DNA of 64,000 nt from Chitinophagales bacterium. GTDB lineage: Bacteria > Bacteroidota > Bacteroidia > Chitinophagales > Saprospiraceae. The notes beneath the pieces were generated by a model, which was not told the DNA's origin, did not search any database, and saw only the letters and a program-made list of their open reading frames with translations. The position numbers and the translations under genes are program-made. Below, piece after piece: positions 8,460 through 16,909 of this stretch. The stretch's first letter is position 1; each line of letters begins with the position of its first letter. The stretch is taken from contig JAFLBP010000020.1 in assembly GCA_017303875.1 (NCBI GenBank), positions 59,589-123,588 on the forward strand, given 5' to 3'.

Positions 8460-9551
8460 TTAAGGCATTCGGGGAATTTCTATCAAGGCATCCAGCAGAA
8501 ATTTCACCCCCCAGTTGGGGTAGCGAAAGCGCAGGTAAGGGCCGTAAAACGGCGCCGAACCCGGCAAGGCCCCATAAGCCGCAGAACCCTTCTTCAGGGA
8601 TTGAAATTGCAACGTATGGTCGAGTAATGCACGCGCAGTTTCCATGAAACTTTGATCTTCTGTACACTGGCCAACTTCCTGAAAAACCAACGCCAGTTGG
8701 ACATTCCCCGTTGGGCATTCAAAGCGGTAGTTGCCTTTCCAGTTCTCGTCGTAGGTGCCTGCAATTGCCTGATTATCAGTAATTAGTTGTTGTAAAGTCT
8801 CCAGCGAGCATAGCGTTTTTTGCTGAATATCCGGCATTTCAAGTATAGCGGCGCTTTGCCAGAATCCCTCCAGCGTATAAGCAATGGTATGGGTATAAGC
8901 GGGTTTTCCGGGCCAGAAACCCCAATCCTGAATGCTGTGTCCACTTTGAAATTTTTCAGCATAAAACCACAATGCCTTGCGCGCAACCTGCTCCAGTGTA
9001 CCATCCTGCAGTAATTGATTGGCGCGCAACAAACCCTGCACGGCGCGGGTGTAATAGGTCGGCACAAATCCTTCCACGTAGGCCGCCTGTCGCCAGGCGC
9101 CGTCGGCTTCCTGAATTTGTGCAAGCCAGGCGCCGGCACGCGCGAGCGCTTGCCGGTACTTGTCCTGTTGGCTATGCTCATAAGCAGCAGCCAGGCCAAA
9201 CATAATCTGGGCAGTATTAAAAACACTGGGTTTTTGATGGCCCGCCAGCAAGCCGGGAAAAGCGCCTGAGGGCAGCTGAAGCGCCAGCAGCCAATCGGCC
9301 GCCCGTAATGCAAGTGACTGAAAAACAGCACTTTGTTCGGGGTGGCAATGCTCGCTCCAACGCAGCAGGGTTTCGATCAGGTAGCCGGTAGTTTCGGGGT
9401 AGGGCTTGGCCCAGCCGAAGAGCGGCGACCAGGAGTGCGCCGAACCGCCGCTGCCCGTTGCGCTGATGCTGCGCATGGCCCAGTCGGCTGCTGCTGCGGC
9501 GCGCACCGGGTAATCTATCGGAATTGACGTTGATTTGCGGAAAATTGACAT
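8460..9551 (-). CDS. Alpha/alpha-toroid (terpenoid-cyclase/six-hairpin-like) protein
   Basis: A 363-residue cytoplasmic protein built of repeated helix pairs. Recurrent features are aromatic and Gly-rich turns such as GYLIETLLRW, LALQLPSGAFPG, AGAWLAQIQEADGAW and GFWPGKPAYTHTIAYTLEGFW. This is the pattern of alpha/alpha barrels of prenyltransferase/squalene-cyclase-like and glycosidase folds. The DCTAE or DxDD motifs of squalene cyclases are absent, so no reaction is proposed. Such proteins are sometimes found in polysaccharide clusters, which this is not. The ATG at 9551 is preferred to a GTG at 9560. It is divergent from PorU2, with a 95-base spacer. Confidence 0.6.
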   Translation of the reverse strand: MSIFRKSTSIPIDYPVRAAAAADWAMRSISATGSGGSAHSWSPLFGWAKPYPETTGYLIETLLRWSEHCHPEQSAVFQSLALRAADWLLALQLPSGAFPGLLAGHQKPSVFNTAQIMFGLAAAYEHSQQDKYRQALARAGAWLAQIQEADGAWRQAAYVEGFVPTYYTRAVQGLLRANQLLQDGTLEQVARKALWFYAEKFQSGHSIQDWGFWPGKPAYTHTIAYTLEGFWQSAAILEMPDIQQKTLCSLETLQQLITDNQAIAGTYDENWKGNYRFECPTGNVQLALVFQEVGQCTEDQSFMETARALLDHTLQFQSLKKGSAAYGALPGSAPFYGPYLRFRYPNWGVKFLLDALIEIPRMP

Positions 9552-9582
9552 AATTTGCACCTGAAAGCTCTTGCAAAGGTTG

Positions 9583-9590
9583 TAGTTTTG
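9583..9590 (+). promoter_or_regulatory. Possible -7 element of porU2
   Basis: TAGTTTTG fits TAnnTTTG. A TTTG at 9554-9557 lies 25 bases upstream, slightly beyond the usual spacing. The predicted leader is about 50 bases. Confidence 0.4.
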
Positions 9591-9646
9591 TTCCGAATTT
9601 GTCGGAAAGTTTCACAGATAACTTTCCGCCCCAACTCCTCCTGCTT

Positions 9647-12600
9647 ATGCGTTTTTTGCTCGCTTTATTGATTTGCTGCCTCAGTGCAGCCGCACAGGCC
9701 CAAAACTGGAACGGTGTAGACAGCCTCTACGGGTTTGAGTGGATCAATTACAACAAAATTTACTATAAAATCAAGGTTGCCGACGATGGGATTTACAGGG
9801 TCAATGCGGCGACGCTTGCTGCTGCCGGACTTAATGTTGCAGCGGGGGCGGATTTGCGGCTTTTCCGGAACGGTATGCCTGAGCCGCTGTTTGTCAGCAC
9901 AGAAGCAGCTTTTGGCAGCACGGATTTTGTAGAATTTTACGGACAAAAAAATCGCGGAGAAAACGATCGTTTTCTGTTCTCCAACCCGGAGCTGCAACAG
10001 CTCAACCCCTGGCACAGCATGTTTAACGACACGACGGTGTATTTTTTGGTGGCAGCCCCGGAACTGGCGCCCCTTCGATACAGCGAAACGCCAAATGTGC
10101 TGGACAACCTGCCTGCCCCGGAGCCTTTTTGCTGGCAACTTAAAACAACGACCTGGGAAGATTACAGCTTTAAGCGCAGCCTCAGTTCGGAAATTTCCTA
10201 TTCCTGGTTTGATGGCAATGGCTTTGGTACCTCACCCAATACCAATGGTAATTATACCGTCACCGCGCCACAGCGCCTGAGTGGCGGCCCGGCGGCGGCG
10301 CTGATTTTGCGTTATGCCTCCGACCGTGGGCAGCACCAGCACAAGGTCTTCGTCAATGATTCCCTGTTTTTTGAACATGAGTTTGGCGCTTTCGGTATTG
10401 TGACCGACACGATTTTGCTGAAGGGCAACAAACTCCTGGCCAGCAATACGGTGCGCATACAGTCGCAGGGATGGCCCGACTGGGTTTCGGTGGCCGGACT
10501 TTCCCTGCGTTATCCGCGCCTGCCGGATTTTGACAATGCCGCTTTCGCGCAATTTGAACTGGAACCCGCTTTGGGCGCGCGCTACCTCGAAATAAAAGGA
10601 ATCAATGGCGCTGCCAATGGCGCCATCTTGTACGACCTGAAATCAATGCAGCGGTTTACAGCTGTCTTTGATAATAACCTCTTGAAAATCAAACTGCCTG
10701 AAGTCGGTAACGCTGGCCGCAGTCTCGCATTGAGCGCCAATGCGGGCATCAAAAATGTGCAGCAGGTGGAGGCTTTACAATTCCGGGATCTGCGCAATGT
10801 GCAGGCCGATTACCTCATTGTGAGTGCCCGTGCCCTGCGCAAGGGCAGCGATCCGGTACAGCAATATGCCGATTACAGGAAAAGTATTGCCGGCGGCGGC
10901 CACAACGTCGAGGTGGTAAATGTGGAGGAAATATACGATCAGTTTGGCTACGGCGGGCGTTTTAGTCCGCTGGGTTTGCGTAACTTTATACAATGGACCG
11001 ACCGGAATGCCGGGAAACTGGAACATGTTTTTATTATCGGTAAAGCCCTGCACTATACCGAATTCAGAACTGCTGAAAAACAGCAGGCGCTGGCCGACAG
11101 CCTCTTTTTTGTACCGACTTTTGGTATTTCCGGCAGTGATTTGCTGTTTGCCATGAACACGCATTATTTGTCGAAACCCGTCGCTGCGGTCGGACGAATT
11201 GCCGTAACCAATACTGTGCAAATCCGGGATTATCTCAATAAAGTCAAGGAACAGGAAGCGGCGATCGACAACCCGGAACAAACCCTGGCGGCCCGCGCCT
11301 GGATGAAACGGGTAATTCACAACAGTGGTGGCTTGCAAGGCGAGCAGATCGCCATTCGCTCTTACACCAGTAGTATGCGCAGTGTGCTGGAAAGCAATCG
11401 TTTTGGTGCGGAAGTGAGTTCGTTCTACAAAACTTCCAACGATCCGATCCAGCTCTCCAGCTACGAACAAATGCTGCAACTCATCGACGGAGGCGTGGCC
11501 ATGTGGACCATTTTTGGACACTCTTCCCCAACAGCTGTCGACTTTGACATTGGCACCGTTGATGTGTACAACAACAAGGGACGTTATCCTTTGATGCTTG
11601 TAATGGGTTGTTTTTCAGGCGTTTGCTCTACACCCCAATCTGGTATCGGCGAACAGTTTACCTTGGCAAAAGACCGTGGCGCCATTGCGTACATCGCTTC
11701 TGTAAACTACGGATTTATTGATGCGCTGCACACTTACGGACGACGTTTTTACGAACGTATTGGTGGCGAAGACTATGGGAAAAGCATCGGGACAACGCTG
11801 AACCATGTGATTGAGGATTATAAAAATAACGGCAACCCTGCGTTGATTTCACTGCTACACCAGAATTTCCTGCAAGGAGATCCGGCCGTGCGTTTGTATC
11901 CGCATCCCGGCCCGGATTTTTTGATTGACAATTCGAGTATTGTTGTTGCGCCCAACCCGATTGGCATTCAGGAAGAGCGTTGTACCATTAATTTCGACCT
12001 GGTCAATATTGGGGAAAATGCAGGTGGGCAATTGGCCTACAGCGTGGAGCAACAATTGCCCAACAGTAATTTGATCAAACGTTTGCTGGACACTATTCCG
12101 GCGCCGGCGTTCCGCAAAAAAATGAGCATTGAGGTGCTGGTAGGCGCCAGCCAGGTTGGCTTTAATCGTTTTTTCCTTACGCTTGATCCGCAAAATGTAA
12201 TTGCCGAAAAACCGGCACTTCAGGCAGAATCCAATAACCAGGCCTTAGACGGCGATGCGCATCCCGGCATCCCGGTGTACTTCTTTGCCGAAGATGTGCA
12301 ACCGATTTATCCGCCGGCTTATGGCGTTGTGGGGACAGACAAAGTAACCCTGAGTTTTTCTACCTTGAATACGGCGGCCCCGGAACTTCGGTACAGGGCA
12401 GAAATTGATACCAGTATCGCTTTTAACAGTCCTTTGAAACGCCAGACAAGCCCCATTGCCAGTGGCGGCCTGCTGGAATGGACACCGGATCTGACACTGA
12501 GCGACAGCACTGTATATTATTGGCGGGTAGCCCGCGACACCCTGATTGATGGCCAGATTGTCTGGCGCAACCGCTCTTTTATTCACCTCAAGGGCAGCGC

Positions 12601-14659
12601 GCCAGGCTGGAATCAATCGGCCTATCATCAGTATCGGGACGGACTTTTTTCCAATTTTAATCCCGTCGATTCTACCCGCAGGATTGAATTTAAAGATAAT
12701 GCCGGTTTTATCAATATTGGTGTTGGCTACAAGGATGTAAATACCAATCTGGGTTGCCAAAACAGCTATTACGAAGGCTGGTACGGCGATTATGACTGGA
12801 ATGTACAACAGGTGCCGCGCGGGGTGATGGCCTACATTTCTGATCCGAACACGGGTTTGTTTGTGCGCAACCCGGTAGGAGGACCGCACAACTATGCGCC
12901 GCAGGCCGAGCGCTTTTTTTACCGCTTTGAAACGGCCGACTCCCTGCGCCGGATTGCACTGATGGAGTTTATAGAAAATGAAGTGCCGGATGGATATTAC
13001 GTAGGTTTATTAGCCTTTAATAACCCCAACGACCCGATTGGATATGCGCCGCAATATTGGGCAAATGATTCTGTGACTTACGGTAAAAACCTGTTTCAAG
13101 TGCTTGAAAATCAGGGCGCTAAGGATGTACGCAAATTAGCTGCCTTTACCAATACCGGCCCTTATCCCTACGGCCTGGTTTTCCGCAAAAATGACCCTTC
13201 CTATGCAGCGGTAGACACTTTTGTAACTGCATTGGATTCTACATTTTTTGTGCGCGGCAACTTTTTGGCCAAGTGGTCGGTCGGGCAAATGGAAACCCCG
13301 ACAGCCGGTCCGGTAAAAGCCTGGCAAAAGTTGTTCTGGAAGCCCGGCCCAAGCGATAATCCATCCGATGAGGTGAATCTGGAATTGGTTGGGGTTCGGC
13401 CCGACAATCTGGGCGATACCGTATTGGCACAATTGGATGCCAACACGCTGGAGTTGTCGTTGGCGAATATTGATCCGCAAAAATATCCGCGTTTAAAGCT
13501 GCGCTACGACGCGCGCGACACCCTGAAGCGCAGCGCCGTGCAGCCCGAATACCTTCGCCTGCTTTATGATGCCCTGCCGGAAGGCGGCTTGCGCAATCCG
13601 ACGTATGGCGGCGCTTTTGAATTTGACACGGTGCAGCAAGGGCAGCCATTTCGCGCTGTTTTGGCCTTTAAAAATGTATCGGATGCTGCTTTTGACAGCG
13701 TCTTGGTGCGTTTCCGAATTGAAAATGCCAGTAGTGGCGCCCGCGTGGTGGAGCAACGGCTTGCACCGCTGGCGCCGGGGGAAACAAAGTTTCCGGAACT
13801 GAAACTCGATACCCGCGATTTGCAAGGTCCGCAGCGTTTGGTGCTGGACGTTAATCCGGACAACGACCAAGCCGAACAATATCATTTTAACAATGTGTAC
13901 GTGCGGGAGTTTTTTGTGCAGGGCGACAAGCGCAATCCGGCCCTGGATGTCACTTTCGACGGACGCCATATTATAGATGGCGATATTGTTTCGCCCAAGC
14001 CGGAGATTTACATCACCCTGCGCGACGATAATCGCTACATGGCGATGTCGGATACCGCAACTTTTTCACTTTCCGTGATTGCTCCCGACGGCAGCCGGCA
14101 GAACCTGCCCTACAATTCGCCGGATATTATATTTATACCTGCCAACCCGACTGATTTGCCTGCAAAAAATCAGGCCCGTTTAGAGTGGCGCCCGACATTT
14201 ACGCAAGATGGCGAGTACCAGCTCCTGGTCAATGGCAAAGATGCGGGTGGTAATGAGTCCGGCGCTTTGGATTACGTGATCAAATTCAGGGTAATTACTA
14301 AAACCACCTTGTCGAATATACTGAATTACCCCAACCCGTTTTCCACATCCACCTGCTTTGTGTATACGTTTACCGGGCTGGAGCAACCGCGTAATTTTAA
14401 TATCCGGATAATGACGGTGAGCGGAAAAGTAGTGCGTGAAATCGGCGCGGCCGAATTTGGTCTTTTGCGCGCGGGTACCCATGTGAGCGATTTTTGCTGG
14501 GATGGCAAAGATCAATACGGCGATCAATTGGCCAATGGCGTTTACCTGTACCGGGTGATTGCAACAGACGCCGAGGGCAAGGCTTTAGAGCAATTTGAGC
14601 AGCAAAGTGCCGACGGGTTCTTTCAGGCGGGTTACGGGAAAATGGTAATTATGCGGTAG
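9647..14659 (+). CDS. porU2: Putative T9SS sortase PorU2 (peptidase C25 family)
   Basis: A 1670-residue secreted protein starting with a signal peptide (residues 1-19, ending AAAQAQ). The N-terminal region with YKIKVADDGIYRVNAATLAAAG is typical of PorU2 proteins. The C25 gingipain-like domain spans about residues 390-770: His625 in IFGHSS and Cys655 in VMGCFSG are the likely dyad. Beta-rich modules follow, including a CARDB-like segment (about 1330-1430) and a FlgD-like Ig fold near the C-terminus (NPFSTSTC... FCWDGKDQYGDQLANGVYLYRV). PorU cleaves the sorting domain of T9SS cargo and links it to the surface; PorU2 is a paralogue whose cargo range is less clear. The ATG at 9647 is chosen over an upstream TTG (9599) because the signal peptide starts there. 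It is a single-gene unit. Confidence 0.9.
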   Translation: MRFLLALLICCLSAAAQAQNWNGVDSLYGFEWINYNKIYYKIKVADDGIYRVNAATLAAAGLNVAAGADLRLFRNGMPEPLFVSTEAAFGSTDFVEFYGQKNRGENDRFLFSNPELQQLNPWHSMFNDTTVYFLVAAPELAPLRYSETPNVLDNLPAPEPFCWQLKTTTWEDYSFKRSLSSEISYSWFDGNGFGTSPNTNGNYTVTAPQRLSGGPAAALILRYASDRGQHQHKVFVNDSLFFEHEFGAFGIVTDTILLKGNKLLASNTVRIQSQGWPDWVSVAGLSLRYPRLPDFDNAAFAQFELEPALGARYLEIKGINGAANGAILYDLKSMQRFTAVFDNNLLKIKLPEVGNAGRSLALSANAGIKNVQQVEALQFRDLRNVQADYLIVSARALRKGSDPVQQYADYRKSIAGGGHNVEVVNVEEIYDQFGYGGRFSPLGLRNFIQWTDRNAGKLEHVFIIGKALHYTEFRTAEKQQALADSLFFVPTFGISGSDLLFAMNTHYLSKPVAAVGRIAVTNTVQIRDYLNKVKEQEAAIDNPEQTLAARAWMKRVIHNSGGLQGEQIAIRSYTSSMRSVLESNRFGAEVSSFYKTSNDPIQLSSYEQMLQLIDGGVAMWTIFGHSSPTAVDFDIGTVDVYNNKGRYPLMLVMGCFSGVCSTPQSGIGEQFTLAKDRGAIAYIASVNYGFIDALHTYGRRFYERIGGEDYGKSIGTTLNHVIEDYKNNGNPALISLLHQNFLQGDPAVRLYPHPGPDFLIDNSSIVVAPNPIGIQEERCTINFDLVNIGENAGGQLAYSVEQQLPNSNLIKRLLDTIPAPAFRKKMSIEVLVGASQVGFNRFFLTLDPQNVIAEKPALQAESNNQALDGDAHPGIPVYFFAEDVQPIYPPAYGVVGTDKVTLSFSTLNTAAPELRYRAEIDTSIAFNSPLKRQTSPIASGGLLEWTPDLTLSDSTVYYWRVARDTLIDGQIVWRNRSFIHLKGSAPGWNQSAYHQYRDGLFSNFNPVDSTRRIEFKDNAGFINIGVGYKDVNTNLGCQNSYYEGWYGDYDWNVQQVPRGVMAYISDPNTGLFVRNPVGGPHNYAPQAERFFYRFETADSLRRIALMEFIENEVPDGYYVGLLAFNNPNDPIGYAPQYWANDSVTYGKNLFQVLENQGAKDVRKLAAFTNTGPYPYGLVFRKNDPSYAAVDTFVTALDSTFFVRGNFLAKWSVGQMETPTAGPVKAWQKLFWKPGPSDNPSDEVNLELVGVRPDNLGDTVLAQLDANTLELSLANIDPQKYPRLKLRYDARDTLKRSAVQPEYLRLLYDALPEGGLRNPTYGGAFEFDTVQQGQPFRAVLAFKNVSDAAFDSVLVRFRIENASSGARVVEQRLAPLAPGETKFPELKLDTRDLQGPQRLVLDVNPDNDQAEQYHFNNVYVREFFVQGDKRNPALDVTFDGRHIIDGDIVSPKPEIYITLRDDNRYMAMSDTATFSLSVIAPDGSRQNLPYNSPDIIFIPANPTDLPAKNQARLEWRPTFTQDGEYQLLVNGKDAGGNESGALDYVIKFRVITKTTLSNILNYPNPFSTSTCFVYTFTGLEQPRNFNIRIMTVSGKVVREIGAAEFGLLRAGTHVSDFCWDGKDQYGDQLANGVYLYRVIATDAEGKALEQFEQQSADGFFQAGYGKMVIMR

Positions 14660-14678
14660 TAGGTTTTTTTCACAGAAG

Positions 14679-14720
14679 ATACACAGCATGAGGTTATTGA
14701 AGAAACAGCATGCTGTGTAT
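14679..14720. repeat. Inverted repeat with 12-bp perfect arms
   Basis: ATACACAGCATG (14679-14690) pairs with CATGCTGTGTAT (14709-14720) across an 18-base loop, 20 bases after the porU2 stop. It lacks a T-run, so it is a weak terminator candidate at best. The rest of 14660-14933 shows no gene. Confidence 0.6.
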
Positions 14721-14899
14721 TGTTGTGGGATGGATCTGTGCATATCTGTGCGGAAACCTGCGTGGCTGGGCGTATCATGCCACCTCTGGTCGGATGTATT
14801 GGCTGTTAATACTAATCCAGATGTCGTGCAATTTATTGAAATTTCGTAAATTTTTTTGGGTTTGACATCATTAGTGTATAAAATTAATACCTAATCTGC

Positions 14900-14907
14900 T
14901 AATTTTG
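14900..14907 (+). promoter_or_regulatory. Possible -7 element of the DUF4468-like gene
   Basis: TAATTTTG matches TAnnTTTG, 26 bases before the ATG at 14934. No TTTG at the right spacing is visible. Confidence 0.4.
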
Positions 14908-14933
14908 CAATTCATAAATTTGACCCAAAAATC

Positions 14934-15653
14934 ATGAAGATAATTCTCGTTTTACTCTTATTATGCTCGGGTTTTGTCGAGATTTCCGCCCAGACGGTTG
15001 CACTTGAAAAAGCTGCCTTAACTGTGCAGTACCAATCCGGAAAGCTTACCAACGAGGAGGTACAAAAAAAGAAAAAGCAATTGGATGCCCTAATTGCAGA
15101 AGGTTTCTTCGATCAAGTACCTTATGATAGCAGCAGTAAGAAGATTATTCTTCATTCGGTGATTGACTTGCCAGGAATGATGAAAAAGCAAATCATCACT
15201 CGCATCAAAGAATGGTGTGCTATACACTATGGAAATATTAATGCTGTGATGCACTATTCAGATGATGAAAATGGCAAAATCATAATTAAGGGGTGGTTTC
15301 CTGTGCAATATAAGGAAACTTACACAGGTTGGTTCGGACTACAAAATGTGATTACGCCTGAGGTTAAATGCTGGCATACTATCTCTTTTACTGTCAAAGA
15401 CAGCAAGATGAAAATGGTTTATGAGGATCTGCATTATGAGTTGACCTATGGTGGTTACTCAGTAGGTGGAACCTATATACCACGGACTACAGCAGAACTT
15501 TATATGGATTGGGTTTTTCCCATTATTGACAACACTCCTGAAACCTACCAAGGCAGAATCAATCTTATTAAAGATACTTTTACACAGGTTACTGCTAATC
15601 GTGAAAGCCTGAGAAAATATATCCTTTTTGCGAGGGATGATTATGGGTTTTGA
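14934..15653 (+). CDS. Secreted DUF4468-like protein
   Basis: A 239-residue protein with a signal peptide (residues 1-19, ending EISAQ). After a charged helix (about residues 35-58) comes a segment IIKGWFPVQYK and a strand-rich domain (FTVKDSKMKMVYEDLHYEL, about residues 140-165), as in DUF4468 (TBP-like fold) proteins of Bacteroidota. The family's role is unknown. The gene is visibly richer in A+T than its neighbours and is flanked by inverted repeats (14679-14720 and 15724-15760), which could mean recent arrival. The family call is by pattern only. Confidence 0.6.
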   Translation: MKIILVLLLLCSGFVEISAQTVALEKAALTVQYQSGKLTNEEVQKKKKQLDALIAEGFFDQVPYDSSSKKIILHSVIDLPGMMKKQIITRIKEWCAIHYGNINAVMHYSDDENGKIIIKGWFPVQYKETYTGWFGLQNVITPEVKCWHTISFTVKDSKMKMVYEDLHYELTYGGYSVGGTYIPRTTAELYMDWVFPIIDNTPETYQGRINLIKDTFTQVTANRESLRKYILFARDDYGF

Positions 15654-15723
15654 AGGGTAGCTATTTCATTCTCTATGATGTCTTCTGACTTGTGTAAAAA
15701 TACCTGCATTTCATTTATCGCAT

Positions 15724-15760
15724 CAACGCTTACTAAACCTCACAGGTTTAGTAAGCGTTG
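15724..15760. repeat. Inverted repeat with 17-bp perfect arms and 3-base loop
   Basis: CAACGCTTACTAAACCT (15724-15740) and its exact complement (15744-15760) flank CAC. It lies between the convergent genes ending at 15653 and 15770 and could stop transcription from both sides. The core AAACCTCACAGGTTT looks like a repeat widespread between Bacteroidota genes. Confidence 0.8.
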
Positions 15761-15769
15761 AGGTTTCCC

Positions 15770-16909
15770 CTACGACAACCGCCGCTTATAATCCACATAC
15801 CCAAATTTCCGCACCACCTCTAATTTACCGTCGGGCCGCAAAATAGCGATGCTCGGGTGAGTAACGCCATTAAAGGTGCTGGTCTTAACCATGGTGTAGT
15901 GAATCATATCCTCAAACACAATTTTCTGGCCCACTTTCAGAGGCGTATCAAAGCTGTATTCCGTCATAAAATCGCCGCTCAGGCAGCTCACACCACCCAA
16001 TCGGAAAGCAGGTTTCCCTGCCTCCGGCTCCTCCTGCGCCCCGCGTACCCGCGGGCGGTAAGGCATTTCTAAAGTATCGGGCATGTGCGCCGTGAAGGAT
16101 ACATCCAAAATGGCGGTTTTGACTCCTTTGTTCTTCACCACATCCAGTACCGTGGATACCAATACGCCGGTCTCCCAGGCGATGGCGCTGCCGGGCTCCA
16201 GGATGACATGCAGGTGCGGGTGTCGCGCCTTGAACGCCTTGAGCACGCTGATGAGGTGCTCCACATCGTAGTCTTTGCGGGTCATCAGGTGGCCGCCGCC
16301 GAAATTCACCCATTTCAGGCTTGGCAGGAATGCGCCGAACTGTTTTTCAAAATGCTGTAAGGTCGTTTCCAGGTCGTAGCTGGTGCTTTCGCAGAGTACA
16401 TGAAAATGCAGTCCCTCTACGCCCTCGGGCAGCTGCCCTTTGAAGTTTTCCGCCGTTTCGCCAAGTCGGGAACCCGGAGAAGCAGGATTGTACAGGGCTG
16501 TTCCTACCGGCGACCAGCCCGGATTGACGCGGATGCCCGCGCTGATGGGCTCCGGGTGTTTCGCTAATTTACCCTTATAACGCTTGTACTGCGCCAGCGA
16601 ATTAAAGGTAATATGGCTCGAATATTTCATCACCTGCCCAAACTCCTTAGGCACATAGGCCACGGCGTAGGTATGTGATTTGGTCTTCATTTCTTCAAAA
16701 CACAGGCGCGCTTCATTCAGGGACGAGGCGGTGGCGCCGCTCAGGTACTCGCGTACAATGGGGAAGGCGCTCCACATGGCAAAGCCTTTGAAGGCTAAAA
16801 TGACTTGCACGCCAGCCGCTTTTTGCACCCGGTCAATAAGCGCCAGGTTACGGCGCAACAGGGTTTCCTCCAACACAAAACAGGGGGAGGGTACTTTTTT
16901 CAAATCCAT
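15770..16909 (-). CDS. nspC: Carboxynorspermidine decarboxylase
   Basis: PLP-dependent decarboxylase of the alanine-racemase-fold group, forming norspermidine or spermidine from the carboxy precursor in the alternative polyamine pathway of many Bacteroidota. The 379-residue product matches the family length. Lys41 in ILAFKGFAMW is the expected PLP lysine. GIRVNPGWS, GLHFHVLCES, NFGGGH and ILEPGSAIAW form the barrel's substrate and phosphate sites. GGVSCLSGDF carries the active Cys of the other subunit. The start overlaps the stop of the EAD-protease-TIR gene (TAATG at 16907-16911), so the two are probably translated from one message. The usual partner, carboxynorspermidine dehydrogenase, is not in the window. 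Confidence 0.95.
   Translation of the reverse strand: MDLKKVPSPCFVLEETLLRRNLALIDRVQKAAGVQVILAFKGFAMWSAFPIVREYLSGATASSLNEARLCFEEMKTKSHTYAVAYVPKEFGQVMKYSSHITFNSLAQYKRYKGKLAKHPEPISAGIRVNPGWSPVGTALYNPASPGSRLGETAENFKGQLPEGVEGLHFHVLCESTSYDLETTLQHFEKQFGAFLPSLKWVNFGGGHLMTRKDYDVEHLISVLKAFKARHPHLHVILEPGSAIAWETGVLVSTVLDVVKNKGVKTAILDVSFTAHMPDTLEMPYRPRVRGAQEEPEAGKPAFRLGGVSCLSGDFMTEYSFDTPLKVGQKIVFEDMIHYTMVKTSTFNGVTHPSIAILRPDGKLEVVRKFGYVDYKRRLS

Noticed and set aside
10775..11521. A 248-codon minus-strand frame
   Set aside because: It is antisense to the C25 domain of PorU2; no motif.
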